Source: Kitasatospora humi | GTDB taxonomy: Bacteria > Actinomycetota > Actinomycetes > Streptomycetales > Streptomycetaceae | Direction: 5' to 3' | DNA length: 64,000 nt | Assembly (NCBI RefSeq): GCF_020907985.1 | Contig: NZ_JAJJPA010000001.1 | Coordinates: forward strand, 1 to 64,000 | Shown: piece after piece, positions 37,318-45,545 of the stretch | How positions within the stretch are numbered: position 1 is the stretch's first letter | Layout: each line of letters opens with the position of its first letter | Notes under the pieces: model-generated | What the model saw: the letters and a program-made list of their open reading frames with translations, nothing else | Told to the model about the DNA's origin: nothing | Database searches by the model: none | Made by a program: the position numbers and the translations under genes

Positions 37318-37332
37318 TCAACAAACCGTTGC
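37318..37332. promoter_or_regulatory. TCAAC-N5-GTTGC variant site, hyi promoter
   Basis: TCAAC, AAACC, GTTGC has the same centre as the malate synthase site with one mismatch in the right arm. It lies in the divergent spacer between hyi and the thiamine-binding-like gene. Confidence 0.55.
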
Positions 37333-37390
37333 AGCAGCCTTGACGGCGCTCCGGGCGGACATGGCAAGCTTCCGTTGAGCAGAATTCAGC

Positions 37391-37418
37391 TTTCACATCG
37401 TGGAATTCGCCGAATTCC
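37391..37418. promoter_or_regulatory. GGAATTC operator cluster, hyi promoter
   Basis: TTTCACATCGTGGAA (37391-37405) matches the second purine motif. It overlaps a perfect 17-bp palindrome GGAATTC-GCC-GAATTCC (37402-37418). The cluster ends 12 bp before the hyi ATG and touches its ribosome site. Confidence 0.65.
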
Positions 37419-37430
37419 GAGGAGAAGGAC

Positions 37431-38282
37431 ATGGCCGCCGCTTCCGCGTTCGCGTCCATCGGCGGGCGCGCCACCGTCAACCTGTCGATCCTGTTCGCCG
37501 AACTGCCGCTGCTGGAGCGCCCGGCCGCGGCTGCCGCCGCCGGCTTCACGGCTGCCGAGCTGTGGTGGCCGTTCGGCACCCAAGCCGTTCCGAGAAAGGC
37601 CCAACTCGACGCGCTGCGCACCGCGTTCAAGGATGCCGGGCTGCGCCTGAGCGGGTTGAACCTGCTGGACGACCTGTCGGCGGGCGCCAAGGGAACCGCC
37701 TCGCTGCCGGCCGCGAGCGAGCGGTTCAGGGAGAACCTCCCGGTGGCCGCGGCACTGGCCGAGTCGTTGGGCGCCGGTGCGCTGAACGCCCTCTACGGCA
37801 ACCGGATCGCCGGGGTGGACCCGGTCGCCCAGGACCAACTGGCCCTGAAGAACCTTGCGTTGGCCGCCCGTACCGCCCACTCGATCGGCGCCGTGCTACT
37901 GATCGAGGCACTCAACCGGGAGGACGCGCCGGACTACCCGCTGCACACCGCCGCCGCCGCGGTCGCCGTGGTCGACCGGGTCAACGCCGCCACCGGGCTC
38001 GGCAACGCCAGGTTCCTGTGCGACCTCTACCACCTGTCGGTCAACGGCGAGCACTTGGAAGCCGTGATCGACAGCCATGCCGACCGGATCGGCCATGTGC
38101 AGATCGCCGACAATCCCGGCCGCCACGAGCCCGGCACCGGCTCGCTCGACCTCGCCGCGCTGCTCGACCGCCTGACCGCGGCCGGCTACACCGGCCCGAT
38201 CGGTCTGGAGTACCGGTCCGCCGCGGGGAACAGCGCCGACAGCTTCGACTGGCTGCCGCGCGAGCTGCGCGCAGCCCGCTGA
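37431..38282 (+). CDS. hyi: Hydroxypyruvate isomerase
   Basis: A 283-residue TIM-barrel isomerase interconverting hydroxypyruvate and tartronate semialdehyde. Typical marks are NLSILFAELPLLERPAAAAAAGFTAAELWWPF at the start, LLIEALNREDAPDYPL with a metal-binding Glu, and GHVQIADNPGRHEPGTGSLD late. Strong GAGGAGAAGG precedes ATG 37431. It is first in a plus-strand run hyi-glxR-glycerate kinase that processes the Gcl product. Confidence 0.92.
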   Translation: MAAASAFASIGGRATVNLSILFAELPLLERPAAAAAAGFTAAELWWPFGTQAVPRKAQLDALRTAFKDAGLRLSGLNLLDDLSAGAKGTASLPAASERFRENLPVAAALAESLGAGALNALYGNRIAGVDPVAQDQLALKNLALAARTAHSIGAVLLIEALNREDAPDYPLHTAAAAVAVVDRVNAATGLGNARFLCDLYHLSVNGEHLEAVIDSHADRIGHVQIADNPGRHEPGTGSLDLAALLDRLTAAGYTGPIGLEYRSAAGNSADSFDWLPRELRAAR

Positions 38283-38325
38283 CCACGTTCGACACGACAC
38301 CCCTCTCGACCTAAGGACGAGCACG

Positions 38326-39213
38326 ATGAGTCGCAGGATCGCCTTCATCGGCCTCGGCATCATGGGCGCCCCGATGGCCGCCAACCTGGTCAGGGCCGGC
38401 CACCGGGTCACCGGCCACAGCCTGACCCAGCCGCAGATCGACGCCCTGGTGGCGGTCGGCGGCCACGGCGCCGGCAGCATCGCCGAGGCGGTGCGGGAGG
38501 CCGAGGTGGTCATCACCATGGTCCCGGCGGACCCGCAGGTCGAGGAGGTGATCCTCGGTGCGGGCGGTGTGCTGGAGCACACCGGGCCCGGCACCCTGGT
38601 GATCGACATGTCCTCGGTCGCGCCGCAGACCTCCGCCAAAGTCGAGGCCGCGGCCCGGGCGAAGGGCATCCGTACCCTGGACGCCCCGGTCTCCGGCGGC
38701 GAGGCCGGCGCCGTCGAGGCGGTGCTGTCGATCATGGTCGGCGGCGCACCCGAGGCCTTCGCCGAGGCCAAGCCGCTGCTCGACGCCCTGGGCACCACGG
38801 TCGTCCACGTCGGCCCGACGGGCGCGGGGCAGACGGTCAAGGCCGCCAACCAGCTGATCGTCGCGGTGAACCTCCAGGTGTTGGCCGAAGCCGTGGTGTT
38901 CCTGGAGAACGCGGGCGTCGACCTGGCGGCCGCACTGGACGTGCTCGGCGGCGGGCTGGCCGGCTCCGCGGTGCTCGACCGCAAGAAGGCCAACATGCTC
39001 GACCGCGCGTTCGCGCCCGGCTTCCGGATCGACCTGCACCACAAGGACATGGGCATCGTGACCGCTGCCGCGCGCGCCGTCGGCGCACCACTGCCGCTCG
39101 GCGCGGTGGCCGCCCAACTGGTCGCCTCGGCCCGGGCCAACGGCGACGGCTCGCTGGACCACTCGGCGCTGCTGCGCGGCGTGGAGCGACTGGCCGGGCG
39201 CGGACCGCGCTGA
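38326..39213 (+). CDS. glxR: 2-Hydroxy-3-oxopropionate reductase
   Basis: A 295-residue NAD(P)H-dependent reductase of the beta-hydroxyacid dehydrogenase family that reduces tartronate semialdehyde to glycerate. The Rossmann start is IAFIGLGIMGAPMAANLVRAG, the substrate loop is DAPVSGGEAGA and the catalytic Lys is in GAGQTVKAANQLIVA (about residue 171). The C-terminal domain contains FRIDLHHKDMGI. It lies 43 bp after hyi. Confidence 0.94.
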   Translation: MSRRIAFIGLGIMGAPMAANLVRAGHRVTGHSLTQPQIDALVAVGGHGAGSIAEAVREAEVVITMVPADPQVEEVILGAGGVLEHTGPGTLVIDMSSVAPQTSAKVEAAARAKGIRTLDAPVSGGEAGAVEAVLSIMVGGAPEAFAEAKPLLDALGTTVVHVGPTGAGQTVKAANQLIVAVNLQVLAEAVVFLENAGVDLAAALDVLGGGLAGSAVLDRKKANMLDRAFAPGFRIDLHHKDMGIVTAAARAVGAPLPLGAVAAQLVASARANGDGSLDHSALLRGVERLAGRGPR

Positions 39214-39245
39214 CCACGGCCCCCCTTGGTGGCGTGAACCGGTCC

Positions 39246-39303
39246 GGCCGTGCTCGCGCCGTCGGGAGGGCGCCGGCCGTGCTCGCGCCATCGGGAGGGC
39301 GCC
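39246..39303. repeat. 29-bp tandem direct repeat
   Basis: Two adjacent 29-bp copies (39246-39274 and 39275-39303) differ at one base. They lie in the gap between glxR and the glycerate kinase gene; each contains GTGCTCGCGCC and GGGAGGGCGCC. Confidence 0.85.
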
Positions 39304-39408
39304 GCTGGTGGTGCCCGCCCCCCAGGAGGGCATCACCTGCCCGGTCGCCTGCTCCATCCGTCGCAGGATGGACCGCAGCATCGGTTCGACCCGGAAGTGA
39401 GCCACCGA

Positions 39409-40554
39409 ATGTCCGCCACCCCCACCCAGGGCCATGTGGTCGTCGCCCCCGACAAGTTCAAGGGCACCTTGACGGCGGCCGAGGCCGCCGCCCGGCTGGC
39501 CGCGGGCATCCACCGGGCGGCGCCCGGCACCGAGGTCCGCCGACTGCCGGTCGCGGACGGCGGCGAGGGCACCCTGGACGCCGCGCTGGCGGCCGGTTTC
39601 AGCCGGGTCCCGGCCAAGGTGGCCGGACCGACCGGACTGCCGGTGGACGCCGCCTTCGCGCTGCGGGGCGATCTCGCCGTGGTCGAACTGGCCCAAGCCG
39701 CCGGCCTGTCCCGATTGCCCGGCGGCCGCACCGCACCGCTGGCCGCCGGCACCTACGGGGTCGGCCAGCTGATCGGCCGGGCCGTCGGCGCCGGTGCCCG
39801 GCGGATCCTGCTGGGCCTGGGCGGCAGCGCCGGCACCGACGGCGGGGCCGGACTGGTGCAGGCGCTCGGGGCCGGCCTCTACGACGAGCACGGCACCGAA
39901 CTCCCGCCGGGCGGTGCGGCCCTGCGCCGGCTGCACCGGCTGGAACGGGGACCGCTCGCCGACGTCCTCAGCGGAGTGGAGGTCACGGTGGCGAGCGATG
40001 TCGACAACCCGTTGCTCGGCCCGCGCGGCGCCACCGCCGTGTACGCCCCGCAGAAGGGCGCGGAGGGCGCCGAACTCGCCGTGCTGGAAGCCGGGTTGAC
40101 CCGCTGGGCCGAGGTGGTCCGGGAGGCCACGGGCCGTGAGCTGCGCGAGGCGCCCGGCGCCGGGGCGGCCGGCGGGGTCGGCTTCGCCGCCCTGGCGCTG
40201 CTCGGCGCCACCGTGCGACCCGGCATCGAGCTGCTGCTCGATCTGCTGGGCTTCGACGAGGCCGTGCGCGGGGCAGCGCTCGTCGTGACCGGCGAGGGCT
40301 GCCTCGACGAACAGACGCTGCACGGCAAGGCGCCCGCCGGAGTCGCCGCGGCGGCCACCGGAGCGGGGGTTCCGGTGGCCGCGGTGGCGGGCCGCGTCGA
40401 CCTGGCCGAGAGCGCCTGGCGCCGGGCCGGCTTCGTCGCCGCCTACGCCCTCACCGACCTGGCCGAGCACCCCGGCGACAGTCTGACCAGAGCCGGTGAG
40501 CTGGCCGAACGGGCAGGAGAGCGGTTGGCCCGTGAGCTGCTCTCCGGGGCCTGA
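39409..40554 (+). CDS. Glycerate kinase
   Basis: A 381-residue type I (GlxK/GarK-like) glycerate kinase making phosphoglycerate. The family marks are VVAPDKFKGTLTAAEAAARL near the N terminus, RLPVADGGEGTLDA, LGLGGSAGTDGGAGL and VTGEGCLDEQTLHGKAP. ATG 39409 is chosen because the fold starts at once and GGAAGTGAG lies ahead; the upstream frame reads through a non-coding repeat. It completes the glyoxylate-to-glycerate branch. Confidence 0.93.
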   Translation: MSATPTQGHVVVAPDKFKGTLTAAEAAARLAAGIHRAAPGTEVRRLPVADGGEGTLDAALAAGFSRVPAKVAGPTGLPVDAAFALRGDLAVVELAQAAGLSRLPGGRTAPLAAGTYGVGQLIGRAVGAGARRILLGLGGSAGTDGGAGLVQALGAGLYDEHGTELPPGGAALRRLHRLERGPLADVLSGVEVTVASDVDNPLLGPRGATAVYAPQKGAEGAELAVLEAGLTRWAEVVREATGRELREAPGAGAAGGVGFAALALLGATVRPGIELLLDLLGFDEAVRGAALVVTGEGCLDEQTLHGKAPAGVAAAATGAGVPVAAVAGRVDLAESAWRRAGFVAAYALTDLAEHPGDSLTRAGELAERAGERLARELLSGA

Positions 40555-40593
40555 AGTGGCGCGGGTTCCAGCCACGTTCGCGCGTTCCACGCA

Positions 40594-40608
40594 TTGACGT
40601 TTTGTTGA
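40594..40608. promoter_or_regulatory. Degenerate TCAAC-N5-GTTGA site, allantoinase promoter
   Basis: TTGAC, GTTTT, GTTGA: the right arm and following AG match the other sites exactly, while the left arm keeps three of five bases and may double as a -35 element. It lies 58 bp before the allantoinase start. Confidence 0.4.
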
Positions 40609-40665
40609 AGGCGGCCCTAGGCTCCCAGCCGTTCCCACTGCGGCAACCCTTCTCGGAGGTCCTTG

Positions 40666-42009
40666 ATGCAGCAGTCGAGCATGGTGATCCGGTCCCGTCG
40701 AGCGGTCCTCCCGGACGGCGAGCGACCGGCCGATGTGCTCGTCCGCGGCGGTCGGATCGAGCGGATCGGCGCCCACGGCTCGCTCGCGGGTGACGAACTC
40801 ACCGACCTCGGGGAGACCGCCCTGCTGCCCGGCCTGGTCGACACCCACGTGCACGTCAACGAGCCCGGCCGCACCGAGTGGGAGGGCTTCGCCACCGCCA
40901 CCCGGGCGGCCGCCGCCGGCGGCGTGACCACCATCATCGACATGCCGCTCAACTCCGTACCGCCCACCACGTCCGCGGCCGGCCTGGCCGTCAAGCGGCG
41001 GGCGGCCCACGGGCAGACCTGGGTCGACGTCGGCTTCTGGGGCGGTGCCGTTCCCGGCAACACCGGCGACCTGCAAGCCCTGCACGAGCACGGGGTGTTC
41101 GGCTTCAAGAGCTTCCTCTCGCCGTCCGGGGTCGATGAGTTCGGGCACCTCGGCCAGGCCGAACTCACCGAGGCGCTCACCGAGCAGGCCCGGCTCGGCG
41201 CGCTGGCCGTCATCCACGCCGAGGACCCCGGCGCACTGGCCGCGGCCCCCCAGGTGCCCGGCCGCCACTACCGCGACTTCCTGGCCTCCCGCCCGGACCG
41301 CGCTGAATCCGCAGCCGTGGCAACGTTGTTGGCCGCCGCCCGGCAGACCGGCACCCGAGTGCACATCCTGCACGTCTCCTCGGCCGAGGTGCTGCCGCTG
41401 CTCGCCCGGGCCCGCGCCGACGGCGTGCGGGTGACCGCCGAGACGTGCCCGCACTATCTGACCCTGGCCGCCGAGGAGGTGCCGGACGGCGACACCGCCT
41501 TCAAGTGCTGCCCGCCGATCCGCGACGAGGCCAATCGCGACCGGCTCTGGGCCGCCCTGGCCGACGGCGAGTTCGTCGGCGTCGTCTCCGACCACTCGCC
41601 GGCCACCAGCGAGCTGAAGCAGCGTCATGGTGACGGTGGTAGCGGAGACTTCGTCAAGGCCTGGGGCGGCATAGCCTCCCTGCAGCTCGGCCTGCCGGCG
41701 ATCTGGACCGAGGCTCGTCGGCGCGGGCACCAACTGACCGACGTGGTCCGATGGATGGCCGCCGGGCCGGCCGAACTGGTCGGCCTCACCAGCACCAAGG
41801 GCAGCATCGCGGTGGGCTGCGACGCCGACCTGGTGGCCTTCGATCCGGAGGGTGCCTTCACCGTCGACCCGGCGGCCCTGCACCACCGCCACCCCGTCAC
41901 TCCCTACGCGGGCCGCACCCTCACCGGCACCGTGCGCACCACCTGGCTGCGCGGCCGCCCGGTCGACCCGCACGCCGAACCGTTCGGCCGGCAACTGCGC
42001 CGACCCTGA
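40666..42009 (+). CDS. allB: Allantoinase
   Basis: A 447-residue cyclic amidohydrolase opening allantoin to allantoate. Metal and catalytic residues: HxH in [14 protein letters not shown], the carboxylated Lys in [12 protein letters not shown], His in AVIHAED, His in HILHVSSAE and Asp in [14 protein letters not shown] precedes ATG 40666; a TTG three bases earlier is not needed. It is 31 bp ahead of the allantoicase gene. Confidence 0.95.
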   Translation: MQQSSMVIRSRRAVLPDGERPADVLVRGGRIERIGAHGSLAGDELTDLGETALLPGLVDTHVHVNEPGRTEWEGFATATRAAAAGGVTTIIDMPLNSVPPTTSAAGLAVKRRAAHGQTWVDVGFWGGAVPGNTGDLQALHEHGVFGFKSFLSPSGVDEFGHLGQAELTEALTEQARLGALAVIHAEDPGALAAAPQVPGRHYRDFLASRPDRAESAAVATLLAAARQTGTRVHILHVSSAEVLPLLARARADGVRVTAETCPHYLTLAAEEVPDGDTAFKCCPPIRDEANRDRLWAALADGEFVGVVSDHSPATSELKQRHGDGGSGDFVKAWGGIASLQLGLPAIWTEARRRGHQLTDVVRWMAAGPAELVGLTSTKGSIAVGCDADLVAFDPEGAFTVDPAALHHRHPVTPYAGRTLTGTVRTTWLRGRPVDPHAEPFGRQLRRP

Positions 42010-42040
42010 ACCAGCCCTGTCCCGCCCAGAGGAGCGACAC

Positions 42041-43285
42041 ATGAGTGACCGTCCGCCCGCCACCGCTCCCTTCGCCGACCTGGTCAACCTCGCCTCCCGA
42101 CTGCTCGGCGCCGGCGTGGTCGCCACCAACGAGGACACCTTCGCCGACGCCGAACACCTGCTGCTCGCCCGGCCCGCCGAGTTCCGCCCCCACACCTTCG
42201 GCCTCAAGGGCCAGATCATGGACGGCTGGGAATCCCGGCGCCGGCGCGGGCCCAGCGCCGAGCATCCGCACCCCAGCGACGAGGACCACGACTGGGTCAT
42301 CGTCCGCCTCGGCGCCGCCGGCCGGATCCACGACGTGATCGTGGACACCGCGCACTTCACCGGCAACCACCCGGAGAGCGGCTCGGTGCAGGCCGCGTCG
42401 GTACCCGGCCACCCGTCACCCGCCGAACTGGCGACCGCCGAGTGGACCGACATCGTGCCCCGCACCCCGCTGCGCGGCGACACCGCCCACGAGTTCGCGG
42501 TCACCGACCCCACCCGCTACACCCATGTGCGGCTCAACATCTGGCCGGACGGCGGCGTCGCCCGGCTGCGGGTGCACGGCGAGGTGCTGCCCGATCCCCG
42601 CGACCTGGCCGGCCTCACCTTCGACCTGGCCGCCCAGGAGTACGGCGGGGTGGCCGAGGCCGCGTCCGACCGCTACTTCTCCTCCCCGCACCACCTCAAT
42701 GCTCCCGGTCGCGCCACGGTCATGGGCGAGGGCTGGGAAACCAGGCGTCGGCGCGACAAGGCCGGCGACTGGGTGCGGATCGCCCTGGCCGGGAGTGGCG
42801 AGCTGCTGGCCGTCGAGGTGGACACCAGCCACTTCGTGGCCAACGCCCCGGGCTGGGCAGACCTGATGGGATACGACGCCACCGGCGGGGGCGACCCGGC
42901 CGCCGACCCCGTGGGCGACCCGGACGGGGACCCCGGGGGCTGGTTCGAGATCCTGCCGCGCACCCGGCTGCAGCCCGACACCAGGCACCGGCTGCGGCTG
43001 TCCGGCAGCCGCGCCGCGACCCATGTGCGCCTCGGCATCCACCCGGACGGTGGCGTTGCCCGGTTGCGCCTCACCGGTCGGCTCACCGAGGTCGGACAGG
43101 AGCGTCTGGCGCTGCGCTGGTTCAACGCGCTGCCGGCCGCCGAGGCGACCGCGGTGCTGCACGCGGCCGGGCTCACCGGCGCCGCGGCCGCCGCCCTGCT
43201 CGCCGGCCGTCCGCTGCCCGGGGCCGACGAGCTCCCCGCGGCGCTGCTGGACCACTGGTTCAGCCGCCGGTCGGATGCCCGCTGA
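42041..43285 (+). CDS. alc: Allantoicase with a C-terminal extension
   Basis: A 414-residue enzyme splitting allantoate into ureidoglycolate and urea. Two related jelly-roll halves are visible: the first has GLKGQIMDGWESRRRR, HDWVIVRLG and THVRLNIWPDGGVARLRVHG; the second has TVMGEGWETRRRRD, DWVRIALAG and THVRLGIHPDGGVARLRLTG. After the second half a tail of about 65 residues (RWFNALPAAEATAVLHAAG and onwards) resembles the opening helices of OHCU decarboxylase but stops before its active site. AGAGGAG precedes ATG 42041. Confidence 0.92.
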   Translation: MSDRPPATAPFADLVNLASRLLGAGVVATNEDTFADAEHLLLARPAEFRPHTFGLKGQIMDGWESRRRRGPSAEHPHPSDEDHDWVIVRLGAAGRIHDVIVDTAHFTGNHPESGSVQAASVPGHPSPAELATAEWTDIVPRTPLRGDTAHEFAVTDPTRYTHVRLNIWPDGGVARLRVHGEVLPDPRDLAGLTFDLAAQEYGGVAEAASDRYFSSPHHLNAPGRATVMGEGWETRRRRDKAGDWVRIALAGSGELLAVEVDTSHFVANAPGWADLMGYDATGGGDPAADPVGDPDGDPGGWFEILPRTRLQPDTRHRLRLSGSRAATHVRLGIHPDGGVARLRLTGRLTEVGQERLALRWFNALPAAEATAVLHAAGLTGAAAAALLAGRPLPGADELPAALLDHWFSRRSDAR

Positions 43286-43681
43286 GCCGCCTCATCCACC
43301 TCGGGCACATCAGCCCCCTCAGCCGCCTCAGCCACCTCGGGCACATCGGCCGCCTCAGCCCCCTCAGCCGCCTCAGCGCCCACAGGCGGCGACCCGGGCT
43401 CCGCTCGGCAGACCTGCCGGGCGGCGGCCGCCAACGCTTCGGCCGACCGTCTCCGGGAGGCAGGGGAGAGAGGGAGCACGGCAGCACCGGCTTCCCTGTC
43501 AAGGGTGCCAGGCCCCTTGGCCGACTGGCATATGCCATTCGGCCAATACCCGTCACCTGCGGGAATTCGCCCCGACCGACGAACCTGACGGCCCGTCGGA
43601 AGCTAGGCTGGAGGTTGGTCTTCGCCGGTTGCGGCCGACGGAAGCCGACGGGGCTGTCGAGTGCGACGGAAGGAGCGGACC
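43286..43681. other. Spacer with Ser/Pro-type repeat and regulator promoter
   Basis: The first 100 bp are a degenerate run of CCTCAGCCNCCTCAGCC and CACCTCGGGCACATC units directly after allantoicase. The remainder holds the 30-bp palindrome and promoter of the second IclR gene. No gene was recognised. Confidence 0.5.
43517..43546. promoter_or_regulatory. 30-bp near-perfect palindrome upstream of the second iclR gene
   Basis: TTGGCCGA, C, TGGCATATGCCA, T, TCGGCCAA: 28 of 30 positions are symmetric, with a perfect 12-bp core. It lies 136 bp before the regulator start, in the only spacer of that gene, and is the likely autoregulatory site. Confidence 0.75.
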
Positions 43682-44461
43682 ATGCCGGTACCCGGCCAGG
43701 GTGGTCACATCGCGCTGGACCGAGGTGCGGCCGGACCACAGGGTGCGGTTCGCGGTGCGCTGCGGCTGCTGGAGGCCGTCGACCGACACCCCTACGGGGC
43801 CACGCTGCACGACCTGGCGCGGGAGACGGCGATGAGCGAGCCCGCCGTACGCGAACTGGTCGACCTGCTCAGCACGGAGGGCTACCTCCAGGCGGTGGAC
43901 GGCGCCTGGCTGCTCGGTGGCACCTTCGCCATGCTCGGCCAGAGCAACCGGGAGCAGCTGGTCCGGATCCGCCTGCAGCACAAGCTCACCGAACTGCGCG
44001 ACGAGCTCGGCGCCGCCGTCTACTTCAGCCGCTACCACGACGGCGAACTCCGCGTCGAGGCGGTGGCCGAGGGCGAGCACGCGCCCGCCGTGCACGAGTG
44101 GGTCGACTTCAAGGCCACCGCGCACGCCAGTGCGATCGGCAAGTGCCTGCTCAGCCAACTCGACCACGACGGCCGCCTGGACCACCTGTCCCGGCACCCG
44201 ATCGCCCGGCTCACCTCGCGCACCATCACCGACAGCGAGCAACTGCTGCACCGCCTGGAGCAGCAGCCGAGCAGCACCCCGATGCTCGACCTCCAGGAGT
44301 ACGCGCTCGGCACGGTCTGCGCCGCGGTGCCGGTCGCCGCCGGCAGCACGGTGGGCTGCCTGGCGATGTCGCTGCCGGTCAGCAGCGCGCACCGGTTGCG
44401 CGCAGCCGCCGAGGTGCTGGCCGAGCGGGCGGCACCACTGATGCTGGCGATGGCGGTCTGA
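43682..44461 (+). CDS. IclR-family regulator (second)
   Basis: A 259-residue regulator: winged helix GALRLLEAVDRHPYGATLHDLARETAMSEPAVRELVDLLSTEGYL, then an effector domain with DFKATAHASAIGKCLLSQL and LDLQEYALGTVCAAVPVAAGSTVGCLAMSLP. It differs clearly from the AllR-like protein at 25.7 kb. AAGGAG sits before ATG 43682. The gene follows allantoicase but has its own promoter with a long palindrome, so it may control itself and other genes outside the purine set. Effector unknown. Confidence 0.82.
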   Translation: MPVPGQGGHIALDRGAAGPQGAVRGALRLLEAVDRHPYGATLHDLARETAMSEPAVRELVDLLSTEGYLQAVDGAWLLGGTFAMLGQSNREQLVRIRLQHKLTELRDELGAAVYFSRYHDGELRVEAVAEGEHAPAVHEWVDFKATAHASAIGKCLLSQLDHDGRLDHLSRHPIARLTSRTITDSEQLLHRLEQQPSSTPMLDLQEYALGTVCAAVPVAAGSTVGCLAMSLPVSSAHRLRAAAEVLAERAAPLMLAMAV

Positions 44462-44519
44462 CGGCTGCGCCGGAGCGCTCAGTTGCACCACGGGCGGCGG
44501 CAGGCGAGGCGGTCATCGC

Positions 44520-44745
44520 TCAGAGGGTCGGGCGGCGGTGCCGGCGCACGGCGTCGACGATCCGGTCCGTGAAGGCGTCGTGGCCGTCCGCCGGAATCCG
44601 GGGGATGACGAACGACGTGCCGTCGCGGACCAGCAGCCGGTACCCGAGCAGGCGGCCCGCGGCGCCCCGGCCCGGGTGCTCGTGGATGCCCAGGAGCCCG
44701 GCGACCTCGGGCCAGGGGACGGCGCGGACCCCGGACCGGTCCCGC
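44520..44745 (-). pseudogene. C-terminal gene fragment lacking a start
   Basis: In the minus-strand frame ending at the TGA 44520-44522 there is a clearly protein-like stretch of about 70 codons: VRAVPWPEVAGLLGIHEH, then GRLLGYRLLVRDGTSFVIPR and DRIVDAVRRHRR. Codon third positions are strongly GC, as in real genes. Upstream the frame runs through a GGGGCGGTGCC repeat to a stop with no start codon, and the other frames there are noise. It looks like the tail of a PH-like or hypothetical protein cut or frame-shifted in the repeat. Confidence 0.5.
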
Positions 44746-44813
44746 GCCCCGGCACCGCCCCGCCCCTGCGCCCCGGCACCGCCCCGGCCGCCCGCCGGCC
44801 GGGGCGGCCGTCA

Positions 44814-45395
44814 TCACCGGCCACCCGCCGACCAGCGCGCCACGCGGTGGCGCAGGTAGACGACCCCCGAGCTGAAGGTGCGGGTCTCGACGAGTTCGAG
44901 ATCCACCCGACGCTCGTGCTGGGGGAAGAACGGAACGCCACCGCCGACCAGCACCGGGTAGACCCTGGCGCGGTACTCGTCGATCAGCCCCAGCGCGGCC
45001 GCCTCGGCGGCGAGAGTCGCGCCGCCGATCGCGATCTCGGCCTCCCCGGGCTCGGCCCGCAACCGCTGGATCTCCTCCGCCAGGCCGCCGGAGGCCAGGC
45101 GGGCATTGCCCTGCACCGCCGACAGCGTGGTGGAGAACACCACCTTCGGCAGCGGCTTCCAGATCGCGGTCCACTCGAGCATGGAGTCGTCGAGCGACGG
45201 ATCCTGGTCGGCGGTCTCCCAGTACAGCATCGTCTCGTACAGCCGTCGTCCCAACAGGTGGACGCCGACCCCTCGGATCTCGTCGGTGACGAAGCGAAAG
45301 ACCTCCTCGTCGGGGGCCGTCCAGCTGAAGGTGCCGTCCGGCCCGACGATGTAGCCGTCGAGGGAGACGCCCATCGAATAGGTCACGCTGTGCAT
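44814..45395 (-). CDS. Dihydrofolate reductase/RibD C-terminal family protein
   Basis: A 193-residue protein of the RibD_C reductase fold: SVTYSMGVSLDGYIVGPDG at the start, VGVHLLGRRLYETMLYWE, IAIGGATLAAEAAALGLIDEYRARVYPVLVGGGVPFFP near the end. Such proteins are NADPH-binding relatives of DHFR with mostly unknown substrates. A GAGGAGG site fixes the ATG at 45395. Confidence 0.85.
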   Translation of the reverse strand: MHSVTYSMGVSLDGYIVGPDGTFSWTAPDEEVFRFVTDEIRGVGVHLLGRRLYETMLYWETADQDPSLDDSMLEWTAIWKPLPKVVFSTTLSAVQGNARLASGGLAEEIQRLRAEPGEAEIAIGGATLAAEAAALGLIDEYRARVYPVLVGGGVPFFPQHERRVDLELVETRTFSSGVVYLRHRVARWSAGGR

Positions 45396-45545
45396 CGGAC
45401 GTCCTCCTCGGCATCGGGCTTCGACCATACGACCGCCGGACGCCGCTGAGCCGTCGCGGCTCGCGGCCGGGGGAGCGCCGCGGCCTGGTTGCCCGGATGC
45501 GCGGCGGATCCGCCTCCGCCTCAGCGCCTCTGACCAAGCGTTCGC

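Noticed and set aside
38311..42513. A 1400-codon open frame on the minus strand
   Set aside because: It lies opposite glxR, glycerate kinase, allantoinase and allantoicase, each with intact catalytic motifs; its own translation is low-complexity Gly/Arg/Gln-rich with no domain. High GC content commonly gives such shadow frames.
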